DNA of 41,214 nt from Candidatus Atribacteria bacterium (GTDB lineage Bacteria > Atribacterota > JS1 > SB-45 > 34-128), in NCBI GenBank assembly GCA_003451675.1, contig DMCY01000118.1:1-41214 (forward strand). Direction: 5' to 3'. The notes under the pieces are model-generated. The model had not been told where the DNA came from and ran no database searches. It worked only from the letters and a program-made list of their open reading frames with translations. Shown piece by piece: positions 7,646-15,894 of this stretch. Positions within the stretch are counted from its first letter, which is position 1, and each line of letters starts with the position of its first letter. A program made the translations under genes and the position numbers.

Positions 7646-7837
7646 ATGAGTATTTCCGAAACTTAAATTTATTAAAAATAAAAAAATTAATGAAATCTCC
7701 CATCCTGCTCGACCTAAGAAACTTATATGATTCAGAAAAAGTAAAAGCCTTAGGCTTTCATTATTTCGGAATAGGTAGGAGCTAACAAAAAGGCTAAAAA
7801 ATTAGGCTTTAACTATTATGGTATTGGCAGAAACTAA
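7646..7837 (+). pseudogene. Collapsed relic of UDP-glucose 6-dehydrogenase
   Basis: The leader TTTGTGAACGGAGTGAACAA before ATG 7646 differs from the leader of ugd (TTTGTGAATGGAGTGAACAA) by one base. After a few codons the frame stops, and from about 7672 the sequence resumes at the extreme C-terminus: KSPILLDLRNLYDSEKVKAL ending GFHYFGIGRS (stop 7783-7785). A second copy of only the tail follows, KKAKKLGFNYYGIGRN (stop 7835-7837). All of the NAD-binding and catalytic body is gone. It appears to be the trace of one or two deleted ugd paralogues. Confidence 0.75.
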
Positions 7838-8239
7838 AAATAATTTCATTAATAAAAAAGCTCATTCATAAAGAAATAGAGAAAGAGAGGACCTTAAATT
7901 TTATAATTACTTAAAATCATTAAATATCATGGAACCAATTCCGAAAGTATGATATAAAATAATCAGATGTATTACTTTTTTAACTTAGAAAAGAAAAAAG
8001 AAACCAACCAATCTATTAATGTTATATATCTCTAGAAAATATATAATATTTTTCAGTTAACTGTTATAAGAAGACTATTATTATACTATCGAATACAATT
8101 GATTAATGAGTATGAAAAAAGTAAAATGATTATACTATTATGTTACTTATAGAAATATCCATTTAAGGTTCAGTAAATAAAACAGGAATACATTTCATTT
8201 AATAAAAAATATAAATTTTTTTGTAATACAAGAAAGGGG
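7838..8239. other. 402-bp AT-rich intergenic region
   Basis: Very AT-rich, with no open frame of coding character on either strand and none of the R1-R9 repeats. I see no terminator or convincing promoter. AAAGGGG just before 8240 is the likely ribosome binding site of the next gene. Confidence 0.6.
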
Positions 8240-8533
8240 ATGATTGTTTTGGAAAAACCTACTTTTGTATTTACAGGCACTGTAATTAAAGAGAAAGAAG
8301 GTTATAGTTCTTTATGTTTGGAACTTGATGTAGCTTCTCAAGGTGAAACCAAAGAAGAGGCTAAACAAAATCTTATGGAGGCTGTAACCCTTTACTTAGA
8401 AACTGCAATAGAAAGTAATTTACCTTTAATACGACCTGTTTTGGAAAGGGATAATCCAATAAATACAAGACCTAATGATGTTGTAGATATTTTTAAAATG
8501 AATATTAACTTTCAAGTTCAAGCTTATGCTTAA
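8240..8533 (+). CDS. HicB-like antitoxin
   Basis: 97 residues. FTGTVIKEKEGYSSLCLELDVASQGETKEEAKQN then LMEAVTLYLETA is the HicB/UPF0150 core. The C-terminal 30 residues are a linker without a clear DNA-binding motif. The ATG at 8240 lies right against AAAGGGG, so the in-frame TTG at 8249 may be the true start. Its last codons overlap the start of a frameshifted hicA, giving the antitoxin-first order known for part of the HicAB family. The antitoxin is intact although its toxin is broken. Confidence 0.8.
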   Translation: MIVLEKPTFVFTGTVIKEKEGYSSLCLELDVASQGETKEEAKQNLMEAVTLYLETAIESNLPLIRPVLERDNPINTRPNDVVDIFKMNINFQVQAYA

Positions 8534-8746
8534 GTTGCCTATTATTAAACCAAGAAAAATATTAAGAATATTGTATAAAATGGGTTTTATTGAAGTTAGA
8601 AGCAGGGGGAGTCATTTACACAGCTTAAGAAAGGCAATTTATTGGTAACTGTCCCTATGCACAATAAAGATCTAAAACCTGAGACTTTAAAGTCTATCTT
8701 GCGACAAGCCAGGATAAGTATTGAAGAACTTGAAAAGCATTTTTAA
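8526..8746 (+). pseudogene. HicA-family toxin, single-base frameshift
   Basis: From ATG 8526 the protein reads LPIIKPRKILRILYKMGFIE then RSRGSHLHSLRK, the HicA double-stranded-RNA-binding-like fold with its catalytic GSH. At about 8632 the frame is lost. In the next frame the expected rest follows: LLVTVPMHNKDLKPETLKSI, then LRQARISIEELEKHF up to TAA 8744-8746. One missing base in AAGGC (as if AAGGGC) explains it. Either a real inactivating mutation or a sequencing/assembly error. Confidence 0.8.
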
Positions 8747-8774
8747 AAAGAATTATTTTATCATTAAAGTAAAT

Positions 8775-9050
8775 TGACAGAAGAAGCACTAAAACTCTGG
8801 TTTAAGAAAAATAAAAAAGACCTTATGGCTAAGGGCTATAAAGAAATGTCAAAAGAAGATCAAGATTTTATTGAGCTATCTTAAGAAGCTCAGAAAGAAG
8901 ACCTAAATGAATAGTTATCCTATTAACACCAGTATTCGAGAACGTTTGGAAAGGGAAAGGGAATCTGAAGAAAAACAGTTACTAGCGATGACTAACCAGA
9001 TCACTCCTGCATTAAAAGAACCAATCCTTGCTTTTCCCACCCGAATATAA
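8775..9050 (+). pseudogene. Two unidentified gene fragments
   Basis: 8775-8882 reads LTEEALKLWFKKNKKDLMAK, ending IELS, then stop; after the stop the same frame continues EAQKEDLNE. This resembles a short helical antitoxin-type protein with an internal stop. 8908-9049 (ATG AATAGT, 47 codons) reads ERLERERESEEKQLLAMTNQ, like the N-terminal helix of a nucleotidyltransferase-type protein, then ends FPTRI. Neither is complete and I cannot name a family with confidence. They probably represent decayed toxin-antitoxin-like genes. Confidence 0.4.
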
Positions 9051-9077
9051 TATAATATTTCTAAGTTCACATCCTGA
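9028..9077 (+). promoter_or_regulatory. Second promoter plus GTTCA-N5-TGAAC module
   Basis: TATAAT at 9051-9056 with a weak -35 TTGCTT (9028-9033, 17-nt spacer), followed by GTTCA-CATCC-TGAAC at 9065-9079. The arrangement and much of the sequence match 5747-5799, including the shared TTTCCCA in the spacer. It lies 240 bp before ugd and may drive the polysaccharide locus. Confidence 0.5.
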
Positions 9078-9079
9078 AC

Positions 9080-9320
9080 ATTAATTGACCGACTGAAAGA
9101 GATGTAATCTAATAGTCCGGTAGACTAATCTTGTATTTATCTTCAACTGGTAAACCGGTTAACAGGTAAACTAGATAACTAAGTTTAACTCGCACCTTGC
9201 ATTTCTTTAATCTTGTATTTTTATTAACTGTAAACCAAAAACTAAAAACCGAAAACAAGTTTTAAACCCAAAACCTGTATAAACTGAAAACTATGAAATT
9301 TTGTGAATGGAGTGAACAAA
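9080..9320. other. Leader region of ugd with tandem words
   Basis: Low-complexity tandem words AACTGGTAAACCGG, AACAGGTAAAC and AAAAACTAAAAAC, shared with 2150, 6190 and 7590. The last 25 bases (TTTGTGAATGGAGTGAACAA) are the ugd leader duplicated at 7625. GGAGTGA at about 9309-9315 is a usable ribosome binding site for ATG 9321. Confidence 0.6.
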
Positions 9321-10859
9321 ATGAATATATGTATCATTGGCACCGGCTACGTAGGCCTCGTCACCGGCACCTGCCTCGCTGACTTTGGCTTACAAGTAAC
9401 CTGTGTTGACCAAGATGAAACAAAAATATCTCTTCTTAACTCCGGTGGCGTCCCTATCTATGAACCCAATCTTGCCCCCCTTATCAAAAAAAATATCGCT
9501 GCTGGCCGGCTCTCTTTTACTACCGACTTTCATCGGGCCGTTATCGATTCTCAAGTAATCTTTATCGCCGTAGGCACTCCCCCCAATCACGATGGCTCAG
9601 CTAATCTCGAGCAGATTGAAAAGGTTGCTCAGCAGATTGCTACCTCTATGAATGAATACAAAGTGATAGTTAACAAAAGCACCGTCCCCATCGGCACCAC
9701 CACCAAAATAAAAGAAATAATTAATAAATATCAGATTCCGTCATTGCGAGCGACCGAAGGGAGCGCGGCAATCCCTTCCTCTGTCATTGCGAGGAGCAAC
9801 CCTTCCTCTGTCATTCCCGCGAAGGCGGGAATCCATCCCTCTTCTCCCTCGCCCTTGAGGGGAGAGCATACACAAAATTTCCTCCCCCTTCGAGGGGGGA
9901 GGATTAAGGTGGGGGTGAAACATCCCTCTGTCATTGCGAGGAGCGAAGCGACGCGGCAATCCCAACCTACCTCAAAACCATTTGACTTCGACATCGTCTC
10001 CAACCCCGAATTCCTCCGGGAAGGCTCAGCAGTCTATGACTTTACGCATCCCGACAAAATAGTAATCGGCACCAACAGCCCCAAAGCCTTAAAAATAATG
10101 CAGGAAATCTATCGCCCCCTCTATCTAATTGATACACCCTTTGTTATCACCAATCCTGAAACTGCGGAATTAATCAAATATGCCTGTAATGCCTTCTTGG
10201 CTACTAAGATTACCTTCATCAATGAGATTGCCAACCTCTGCGACAAAGTAGGAGCGGATGTGCATCAGATTGCCAAAGCTATGGGTTTGGATGGCCGTAT
10301 CAGTCCTAAATTTCTCCACCCCGGTCCTGGATATGGCGGTTCCTGTTTTCCTAAAGATACCGAAGCACTTTATCATTTTGCCTCTACCCGCGGATATGAA
10401 TTTAAACTTCTAAAAGGAGTAATCTCTGCCAATAAACGTCAAAGAGAACTGATGGTAGACAAAATTAAGCACCACATAGGCAACCTTAACGGGAAAACCA
10501 TAGGTATCTTAGGCCTGGCTTTTAAGCAAAATACTGATGATATCCGAAAATCCCCTTCTATTGATATTATTAAGCTCTTACTTAAAGAAGGCGCGCACAT
10601 CAAATGCTTTGATCCCCTGGCAATGGCGAATACTAAAAAAATACTCCCCAACTTAACTTATTGTCAGGATGAATACGAGACCGCCCAACAAAGCGATGCC
10701 CTGGTAATTGCCACCGAATGGAATCAATTCCGTAATCTTGACCTACTTAAAATAAAAAAATTACTCAAATCTCCCATCTTACTTGACCTGAGAAACTTAT
10801 ACGACCCAGTCAACCTAAAATACTTAGGCTTTACCTATGAGGGAGTAGGAAGGAAATAA
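9321..10859 (+). CDS. ugd: UDP-glucose 6-dehydrogenase with in-frame repeat insertion
   Basis: 512 residues from ATG 9321 (an upstream in-frame GTG at 9303 lies in the duplicated leader). Oxidises UDP-glucose to UDP-glucuronate with NAD. Seen: NAD fold MNICIIGTGYVGLVTGTCLA, AVGTPP, the STVPIGTT segment, SNPEFLREGSAV, and the catalytic cysteine in GPGYGGSCFPKD near residue 341, then LGLAFKQNTDDIR. Residues about 139-221 are not part of the family. They are encoded by repeats R1, R2 and R3 and lie between the NAD domain and SNPEFLREG; without them the protein is about 430 residues, the family norm. All catalytic motifs flank the insertion intact. It opens the polysaccharide locus. UDP-GlcNAc or UDP-ManNAc as substrate is less likely given the UGDH-type N-terminus. 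Confidence 0.92.
   Translation: MNICIIGTGYVGLVTGTCLADFGLQVTCVDQDETKISLLNSGGVPIYEPNLAPLIKKNIAAGRLSFTTDFHRAVIDSQVIFIAVGTPPNHDGSANLEQIEKVAQQIATSMNEYKVIVNKSTVPIGTTTKIKEIINKYQIPSLRATEGSAAIPSSVIARSNPSSVIPAKAGIHPSSPSPLRGEHTQNFLPLRGGRIKVGVKHPSVIARSEATRQSQPTSKPFDFDIVSNPEFLREGSAVYDFTHPDKIVIGTNSPKALKIMQEIYRPLYLIDTPFVITNPETAELIKYACNAFLATKITFINEIANLCDKVGADVHQIAKAMGLDGRISPKFLHPGPGYGGSCFPKDTEALYHFASTRGYEFKLLKGVISANKRQRELMVDKIKHHIGNLNGKTIGILGLAFKQNTDDIRKSPSIDIIKLLLKEGAHIKCFDPLAMANTKKILPNLTYCQDEYETAQQSDALVIATEWNQFRNLDLLKIKKLLKSPILLDLRNLYDPVNLKYLGFTYEGVGRK
9737..9985. repeat. Block of six palindromic repeats inside ugd
   Basis: In order: R2 (9739-9775, TCATTGCGAGCGACCGAAGG), a partial R2 (9782-9800), R1 (9810-9839, TTCCCGCGAAGGCGGGAA), an R3-like GCCCTTGAGGGGAGAG (about 9850-9867), R3 (9877-9926), and R2 again (9931-9962). 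Total about 249 bp, a multiple of three with no stop in the ugd frame. The opposite strand and other frames are also open (visible at 9731-10003), so lack of stops is a property of the repeats. Confidence 0.88.
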
Positions 10860-11075
10860 ATAGAATTGTGTAATAAATAAATTATACACGATACAGTAAT
10901 TTAAATAAAAAACATATAGGATAACATCTATACTTTTAAGTTTATTTATTTAGATTTTAAAAAGCATATACAAATAGGATATTAAAGAAGAAGTCATTTA
11001 ATAAATAAAATAAGCCTGACAGTAAATTAAATATAGAACATATCTAATAAGCATTAAATGGAGGTATACATAATA

Positions 11076-11951
11076 ATGGAAATATATAAAGAACCGAATG
11101 TAGTAGCTGAGATAGGTTGTAATCATAAAGGTGAAATAGAAATTGCAAAGGAAATGATTAAAATTGCTAAAATATTTTGCAAAGTTGATTATGTAAAATT
11201 TCAGAAACGAAATGTCAGAGAATTATTGACTGAGGAAGAATATAATGCACCACATCCTAACCCAGTTAATTCTTATGGAGATACATATGGTGCTCACAGG
11301 GAATATTTAGAATTTTCTTTAGATCAACATAGAGAACTTAAAGCGTATTGTGAAGAGATTGCAATAGGGTATAGTAGCTCTGTATGGGATTTAACCTCAG
11401 CAAAAGAGATTACATCATTAAATCCAGGATTTATCAAAATACCATCTGCAATGAATACAAATTATAAAATATTAGAATGGCTGTGTGAAAATTATCAAGG
11501 AAAGATTCAACTATCTGTTGGAATGACTACTAAAAATGAAATTGATAACATTGTTAAGATGTTTATTGATAAAAAAAGGAATAAAGATTTAATATTATAT
11601 AGTTGCACTTCGGGCTATCCGGTACCCTTTGAAGATATTTGCTTATTGGAAATTAAAAGACTAAAAGAGAAATATGGAAACATAGTTAATGCGATAGGGT
11701 TTTCGGGCCATCATTTAGGAATAGCAGTTGATATGGCTGCTTATACATTAGGTGCAACATGGATAGAGAGACATTTCACTTTAGATAGAACTTGGAAGGG
11801 AACTGATCATGCTGCTTCATTAGAACCTGATGGTTTAAGAAGATTGGTAAGAGACTTGAAAGCTACAAAGAAAGCTTTAACTTATAAAAAAGATGAAATT
11901 CTTGATATTGAAAAGGCTCAAAGGGGAAAATTAAAATTTAAAGAAAGGTAA
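11076..11951 (+). CDS. NeuB-family nonulosonate synthase lacking the SAF domain
   Basis: 291 residues from ATG 11076, with GGAGGT upstream; the ATG at 11058 overlaps that site. The TIM-barrel features are clear: VVAEIGCNHKGEIEIAKEMI at the N-terminus, YVKFQKR, FIKIPSAMNTN, GFSGHHLG and the metal-binding-type IERHFTLDRTWKGTDHAAS. NeuB enzymes condense phosphoenolpyruvate with a six-carbon sugar to give sialic-acid-like acids. The usual C-terminal antifreeze-like SAF domain (about 60 residues) is missing; the protein stops right after the barrel. The next gene, a CMP-transferase fused to a phosphatase, supports the role. A 9-phosphate product is possible. Markedly AT-rich, like the following five genes. 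Confidence 0.85.
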   Translation: MEIYKEPNVVAEIGCNHKGEIEIAKEMIKIAKIFCKVDYVKFQKRNVRELLTEEEYNAPHPNPVNSYGDTYGAHREYLEFSLDQHRELKAYCEEIAIGYSSSVWDLTSAKEITSLNPGFIKIPSAMNTNYKILEWLCENYQGKIQLSVGMTTKNEIDNIVKMFIDKKRNKDLILYSCTSGYPVPFEDICLLEIKRLKEKYGNIVNAIGFSGHHLGIAVDMAAYTLGATWIERHFTLDRTWKGTDHAASLEPDGLRRLVRDLKATKKALTYKKDEILDIEKAQRGKLKFKER

Positions 11952-11964
11952 ATAAGTCTAAAAA

Positions 11965-13113
11965 ATGAAAAAAATTGCTTTTATTCCGGCTAGATGCGGA
12001 AGTAAATCTATTCCATTTAAAAATATAAAAATGTTTTGTGGAAAACCCTTAATATATTGGGTGACAAATTCATTGGAAAAGTCTAAAATAATAGACAAGA
12101 TAATTATTGCAACTGACTGCAAAGAAATTGCCAATGTAGTAGAATCTTTTAATTTTAAAAAAGCAAGTGTATATTGGAGAAACCCCTTTAATGCTCAAGA
12201 TTCTTCTTCTACCGAATCTGTTATGCTGGAATATATCAAACAATCTGATTTGAAGAAAAATGATTATTTTTTTTTAGTTCAAGCCACTTCTCCATTTACT
12301 CAATCTAAAGATTTTGATTTAGCTTTTCAATTATTAAAACAACAAAAATCAGATTCTCTTTTAAGCTGTGCAAGAGTTAAAAGATTTTTTTGGAACGAAG
12401 ATGGTGCTCCTATCAATTATAATTTTAAAAAAAGGCCAAGAAGGCAAGATTTTAAAGGAAGTTTAGTGGAAAACGGTGCATTTTACATAAACAAAGTAGG
12501 AAATATCCTAAAGTATAAAAATAGATTATCTGGTAAAATAGCAATGTATGAAATGCCTGAGTTTACATCGATTGAATTAGATGAGCCAGATGACTGGATA
12601 ATTGCAGAAATGTTTATGAAAAAACATATTATAAATTCAAAAAAAATTAAAAGAAAAACAAAACTTTTCGCAATTGATGTTGATGGTGTATTGACTGATG
12701 GGGGTATGTTTTATTCAAAAGAAGGCGAAGTATTAAAAAAATTTAATACCAGAGATGGAATGGGAATTGAACTTCTTCGAAAAAATAATATAATACCAGT
12801 TATTATTACTAAAGAAGATAGCGAAATTGTTCTTAGGCGTGCTGAAAAATTGAAAATTAAAGAAGTTTATATAGGTATAAAAGATAAGTTAAATATAATT
12901 GAAAAGTTAAAAGAAAAATATAATTTAGAATATGAAAATATTGCATATATTGGTGATGATGTTAATGATTTACCAGTTTTAAAAAAAGTGGGTTTAAGTT
13001 TTGCTCCAAATGATGCTATATCTGAAATAAAACAAATTGTTAATCATGTAACCCTTAAAAAAGGTGGAGAAGGAGCACTTCGTGAAGCAATAGATTGTAT
13101 ATTATCAAGATAG
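11965..13113 (+). CDS. CMP-nonulosonate cytidylyltransferase fused to KdsC-like HAD phosphatase
   Basis: 382 residues, two domains. Residues 1-225 are NeuA-like: the nucleotide-binding start IPARCGSKSIPFKNI, LVQATSPFT near residue 109, and VENGAFYI near 170. Residues 230-382 are a KdsC-type HAD hydrolase: FAIDVDGVLTDGGMFYSKEG with both catalytic Asp, NTRDGMGIELL, and YIGDDVNDLPVL. The first activates a nonulosonic acid with CTP. The second probably removes a phosphate from its precursor. Mammalian CMP-sialate synthetase has the same architecture. Only 13 nt separate it from the NeuB gene, so the pair should be co-expressed. Confidence 0.88.
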   Translation: MKKIAFIPARCGSKSIPFKNIKMFCGKPLIYWVTNSLEKSKIIDKIIIATDCKEIANVVESFNFKKASVYWRNPFNAQDSSSTESVMLEYIKQSDLKKNDYFFLVQATSPFTQSKDFDLAFQLLKQQKSDSLLSCARVKRFFWNEDGAPINYNFKKRPRRQDFKGSLVENGAFYINKVGNILKYKNRLSGKIAMYEMPEFTSIELDEPDDWIIAEMFMKKHIINSKKIKRKTKLFAIDVDGVLTDGGMFYSKEGEVLKKFNTRDGMGIELLRKNNIIPVIITKEDSEIVLRRAEKLKIKEVYIGIKDKLNIIEKLKEKYNLEYENIAYIGDDVNDLPVLKKVGLSFAPNDAISEIKQIVNHVTLKKGGEGALREAIDCILSR

Positions 13114-13270
13114 ACAATTTAGTACTTATATATTCTTTCCATTTATAAAAATAGTATAAATTATTAATAATTTAAATAAATTGGTAGATATTGTTGTTAT
13201 TTTCGTATTCTTGCTATTTTAGAATTTAATTAATTGATGTCGTGATATATTGGTAAAAATAAGAGGTAGT

Positions 13271-14314
13271 ATGTTATCTAAAAGATTTAAGTATAATGGA
13301 AAATCTGTTCTAAAATTAAACGAAATACAGATTAGAATAAAAGAACAAATAGAGAAGAAAATTGAAAAGGGCATATATTCTTTTGAAGAGGTCCCTTGTT
13401 GTATTTGTGGTGGTAATAATTTTGATATTCTAGCTGAAAAGGATCGATACGGATTATATACTTCTATAGTAATTTGTAGAAATTGTGGTTTGATTCAAGC
13501 AAATCCGAGGATGACACAGAAATCATATAATCAGTTTTATGATATAGAATATAGAAAACTATATGTAGGCAAAGAAGTAGCAACAGAAGAATTTTTTAGA
13601 AATCAATATTACAAGGGAAAAAGAATATATCATTATTTAGAAAATAATTTGAGGATTAATTTAAGTAATTTAAGAGTTTTAGAAGTAGGAGTCGGAGCCG
13701 GAGGAATATTATATTATTTTAAAGAAATGGGAAATGAAATATGTGGGTGTGATTTAGGTTCGGAGTATATAGAATTTGGAAGGAAAAAGTATGGATTGAA
13801 TTTATTTGTTGGAACAATTGAAGATATGGATATAAAACAAACCCCAGATATTGTAATATATTCTCATGTATTAGAACATCTATTAAACCCAATTGATGAA
13901 TTAATTAAACTTAAATCTATTGTCGGCAAAGATTCATATATATATATAGAATTGCCTGGAGTAAAGTACCTTACACATAGTTATAATATGGATTTTTTAA
14001 GGCAAATACAAAATGCGCATGTCTATTATTTTACTTTAACAACACTAAAAAATGTTTTAGAAAAAGCTGGTTATGATTTAATTTGTGGAAATGAAATTAT
14101 TCAAAGCATTTTTAAAATTTCTTCAAAAAATAATGAGAATTATAAAAATGACTATGATACTACAATATCTTTTTTAAGGGAAATGGAGTTTTATAGATTT
14201 TTACCTACATCATATAATTTTAAGCGTTTAATAATTCCTGGTATGGTCAGTTTTCTAAAATGTATTGGTCTTTATAATATAGTTAAGGTAATATATCATA
14301 AATTAAGAAATTAG
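13271..14314 (+). CDS. Class I SAM-dependent methyltransferase with N-terminal zinc site
   Basis: 347 residues from ATG 13271; TTG 13250 in frame is an alternative, and neither has a well-spaced ribosome binding site. A CCICGG...CRNCG pair near residues 44 and 73 suggests a zinc ribbon, as in sugar methyltransferases of polysaccharide loci. The SAM-binding motif VLEVGVGAGGILYYF lies near residue 137, followed by VIYSHVLEHL. The C-terminal part may pack on the acceptor sugar. Probably methylates a sugar residue or a nucleotide sugar; the acceptor is unknown. Strongly AT-rich. It sits between the nonulosonate genes and the flippase. Confidence 0.82.
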   Translation: MLSKRFKYNGKSVLKLNEIQIRIKEQIEKKIEKGIYSFEEVPCCICGGNNFDILAEKDRYGLYTSIVICRNCGLIQANPRMTQKSYNQFYDIEYRKLYVGKEVATEEFFRNQYYKGKRIYHYLENNLRINLSNLRVLEVGVGAGGILYYFKEMGNEICGCDLGSEYIEFGRKKYGLNLFVGTIEDMDIKQTPDIVIYSHVLEHLLNPIDELIKLKSIVGKDSYIYIELPGVKYLTHSYNMDFLRQIQNAHVYYFTLTTLKNVLEKAGYDLICGNEIIQSIFKISSKNNENYKNDYDTTISFLREMEFYRFLPTSYNFKRLIIPGMVSFLKCIGLYNIVKVIYHKLRN

Positions 14315-14357
14315 ATATTTAATAAAATATTAATATCATTTATTTTTGGAAAAATAT

Positions 14358-15794
14358 ATGGAGCTAGTCAAAGATGTAAAAAATAGAATAATTCATGTTA
14401 TTGGGAAAGAAAATATTGAATTTGTATCTCATTCAAAAAATTATTTATCAGCAGGAATTTTTACCAGAGCTTTATCTTTTATTTCTATTCCTATATTTAC
14501 TCGTTTATTATTACCTAATGAATACGGTATACTGGCAATTTTTTCTACTATTACTTCAATATTTGTAATTTTGTTAGGATTTAACATACGTGGAGCAGTA
14601 GCCAGATATTATTATGAAAAAAGTAATGATTTTGCAGAATTTTTAGGTAGTAATTTATTATTTATTTTATTTTTTAATTTTTTTGTAATTTCATTAATTT
14701 ATCTATTTAAAGATAGTATGGCTAATTTTTTTGTGATACTTCCATATTTATTTCTTATTGCAATTTTGATATCAGCCCTTACAATTCCGTGTAATATGTA
14801 TTTATCCTATTTGCAAATCAGCAAGCAAAGTAAAAGATATTCTTTAATATCGATTAATAAAGGGATTTTGGGATTAATTGTATCTATTGTATGGGTGTAT
14901 CTATTGAAAGAAAATAGGTATTATGGCAAAGTTTATTCGTCTTTATTAATGACAACAGTATTTGCTGTTTATATGATTTATAATTTATGTAAATTATCTA
15001 AATTTAATTTTAAACTTGAACATATAAAATACTCGATTAGTTTTGGTGTACCATTAATTCCACATGCTTTATCGGGATTTATATTAACTTTTTTTGATAG
15101 AATTATCATTAATCAGTTAACCGGATCGCTAAATACAGGATTATATTCTTTTGCCTATAATGTTGGAATGGTTATGAATATTGTAGTAATGGCTATGACT
15201 AAAGCTTGGGTACCAATTTTTTATGAAAATTTGGCGAATAAAAATTTTAAAAAAATAGATAATTTAGCTTATAATTATTCAAAATATATTTATTTCACAG
15301 CAATAGGATTGATATTATTTTCTAAAGAAATAGTGTCTTTAATGGCGTCTGAGAAATATCATACAGCTTTACCCATAGTTCCTATTATTGTAATAGGTTA
15401 TGTTGGAGTATTTTTATATACTTTATATGGTAATTATAGTTTTTATAGAAAAAAAACTGGTCTAATTTCTTTGGCAACACTCTTTGCAGGAGGAATTAAT
15501 ATTGGATTAAATTATTGGCTAATTCCTATATATGGATACGTCGCGGCAGCTTATACTACACTTGTTTCATACTTTTTACTTTTTTTATTTCATTTTTTAA
15601 ATGTAAAATATATTTTAAAAGAAAAAGATATTATTTCAATAAGAAGAGTTTTGTCAAATTTTGCTTGGATAATATTAGCTGTATTAGTTTTTATTTTTAC
15701 AAACAGCTATATTAATATCTTTATCATTTCTTTAATTATAAAAGTATTATTTGCAGTTTTTATTGGTTGGATGTTTTTTATAAAAAATAAATAG
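14358..15794 (+). CDS. Polysaccharide flippase (Wzx/PST family)
   Basis: 478 residues from ATG 14358, or 482 from TTG 14346; the region has no clear ribosome binding site. It is hydrophobic with about 12-14 predicted membrane helices. Typical family features are SHSKNYLSAGIFTRALSFIS and IPIFTRLLLPNEYGILAIFS at the start, and FFDRIIINQL near residue 250. Such proteins move undecaprenyl-linked repeat units across the inner membrane. With a Wzy/WaaL-like protein at 26280, a Wzx/Wzy-type pathway is likely. Confidence 0.88.
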   Translation: MELVKDVKNRIIHVIGKENIEFVSHSKNYLSAGIFTRALSFISIPIFTRLLLPNEYGILAIFSTITSIFVILLGFNIRGAVARYYYEKSNDFAEFLGSNLLFILFFNFFVISLIYLFKDSMANFFVILPYLFLIAILISALTIPCNMYLSYLQISKQSKRYSLISINKGILGLIVSIVWVYLLKENRYYGKVYSSLLMTTVFAVYMIYNLCKLSKFNFKLEHIKYSISFGVPLIPHALSGFILTFFDRIIINQLTGSLNTGLYSFAYNVGMVMNIVVMAMTKAWVPIFYENLANKNFKKIDNLAYNYSKYIYFTAIGLILFSKEIVSLMASEKYHTALPIVPIIVIGYVGVFLYTLYGNYSFYRKKTGLISLATLFAGGINIGLNYWLIPIYGYVAAAYTTLVSYFLLFLFHFLNVKYILKEKDIISIRRVLSNFAWIILAVLVFIFTNSYINIFIISLIIKVLFAVFIGWMFFIKNK

Positions 15795-15894
15795 CAAAGA
15801 TGGGATAGAAAATCATAATATTGGAAGTAATTGATAAATTAGATATATTAATTTTTAGTTTTACGTTTATTTTAATGATAAAAGGTTATTTTTT

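Noticed and set aside
9731..10003. Two minus-strand open frames opposite ugd
   Set aside because: They lie in the repeat block; the repeats are stop-poor in several frames, and ugd on the plus strand has all its motifs.
10867..10892. AT-rich palindrome GTGTAAT...ATTATACAC after ugd
   Set aside because: Short and imperfect in very AT-rich DNA; no T run or repeat copy to support a terminator or operator.
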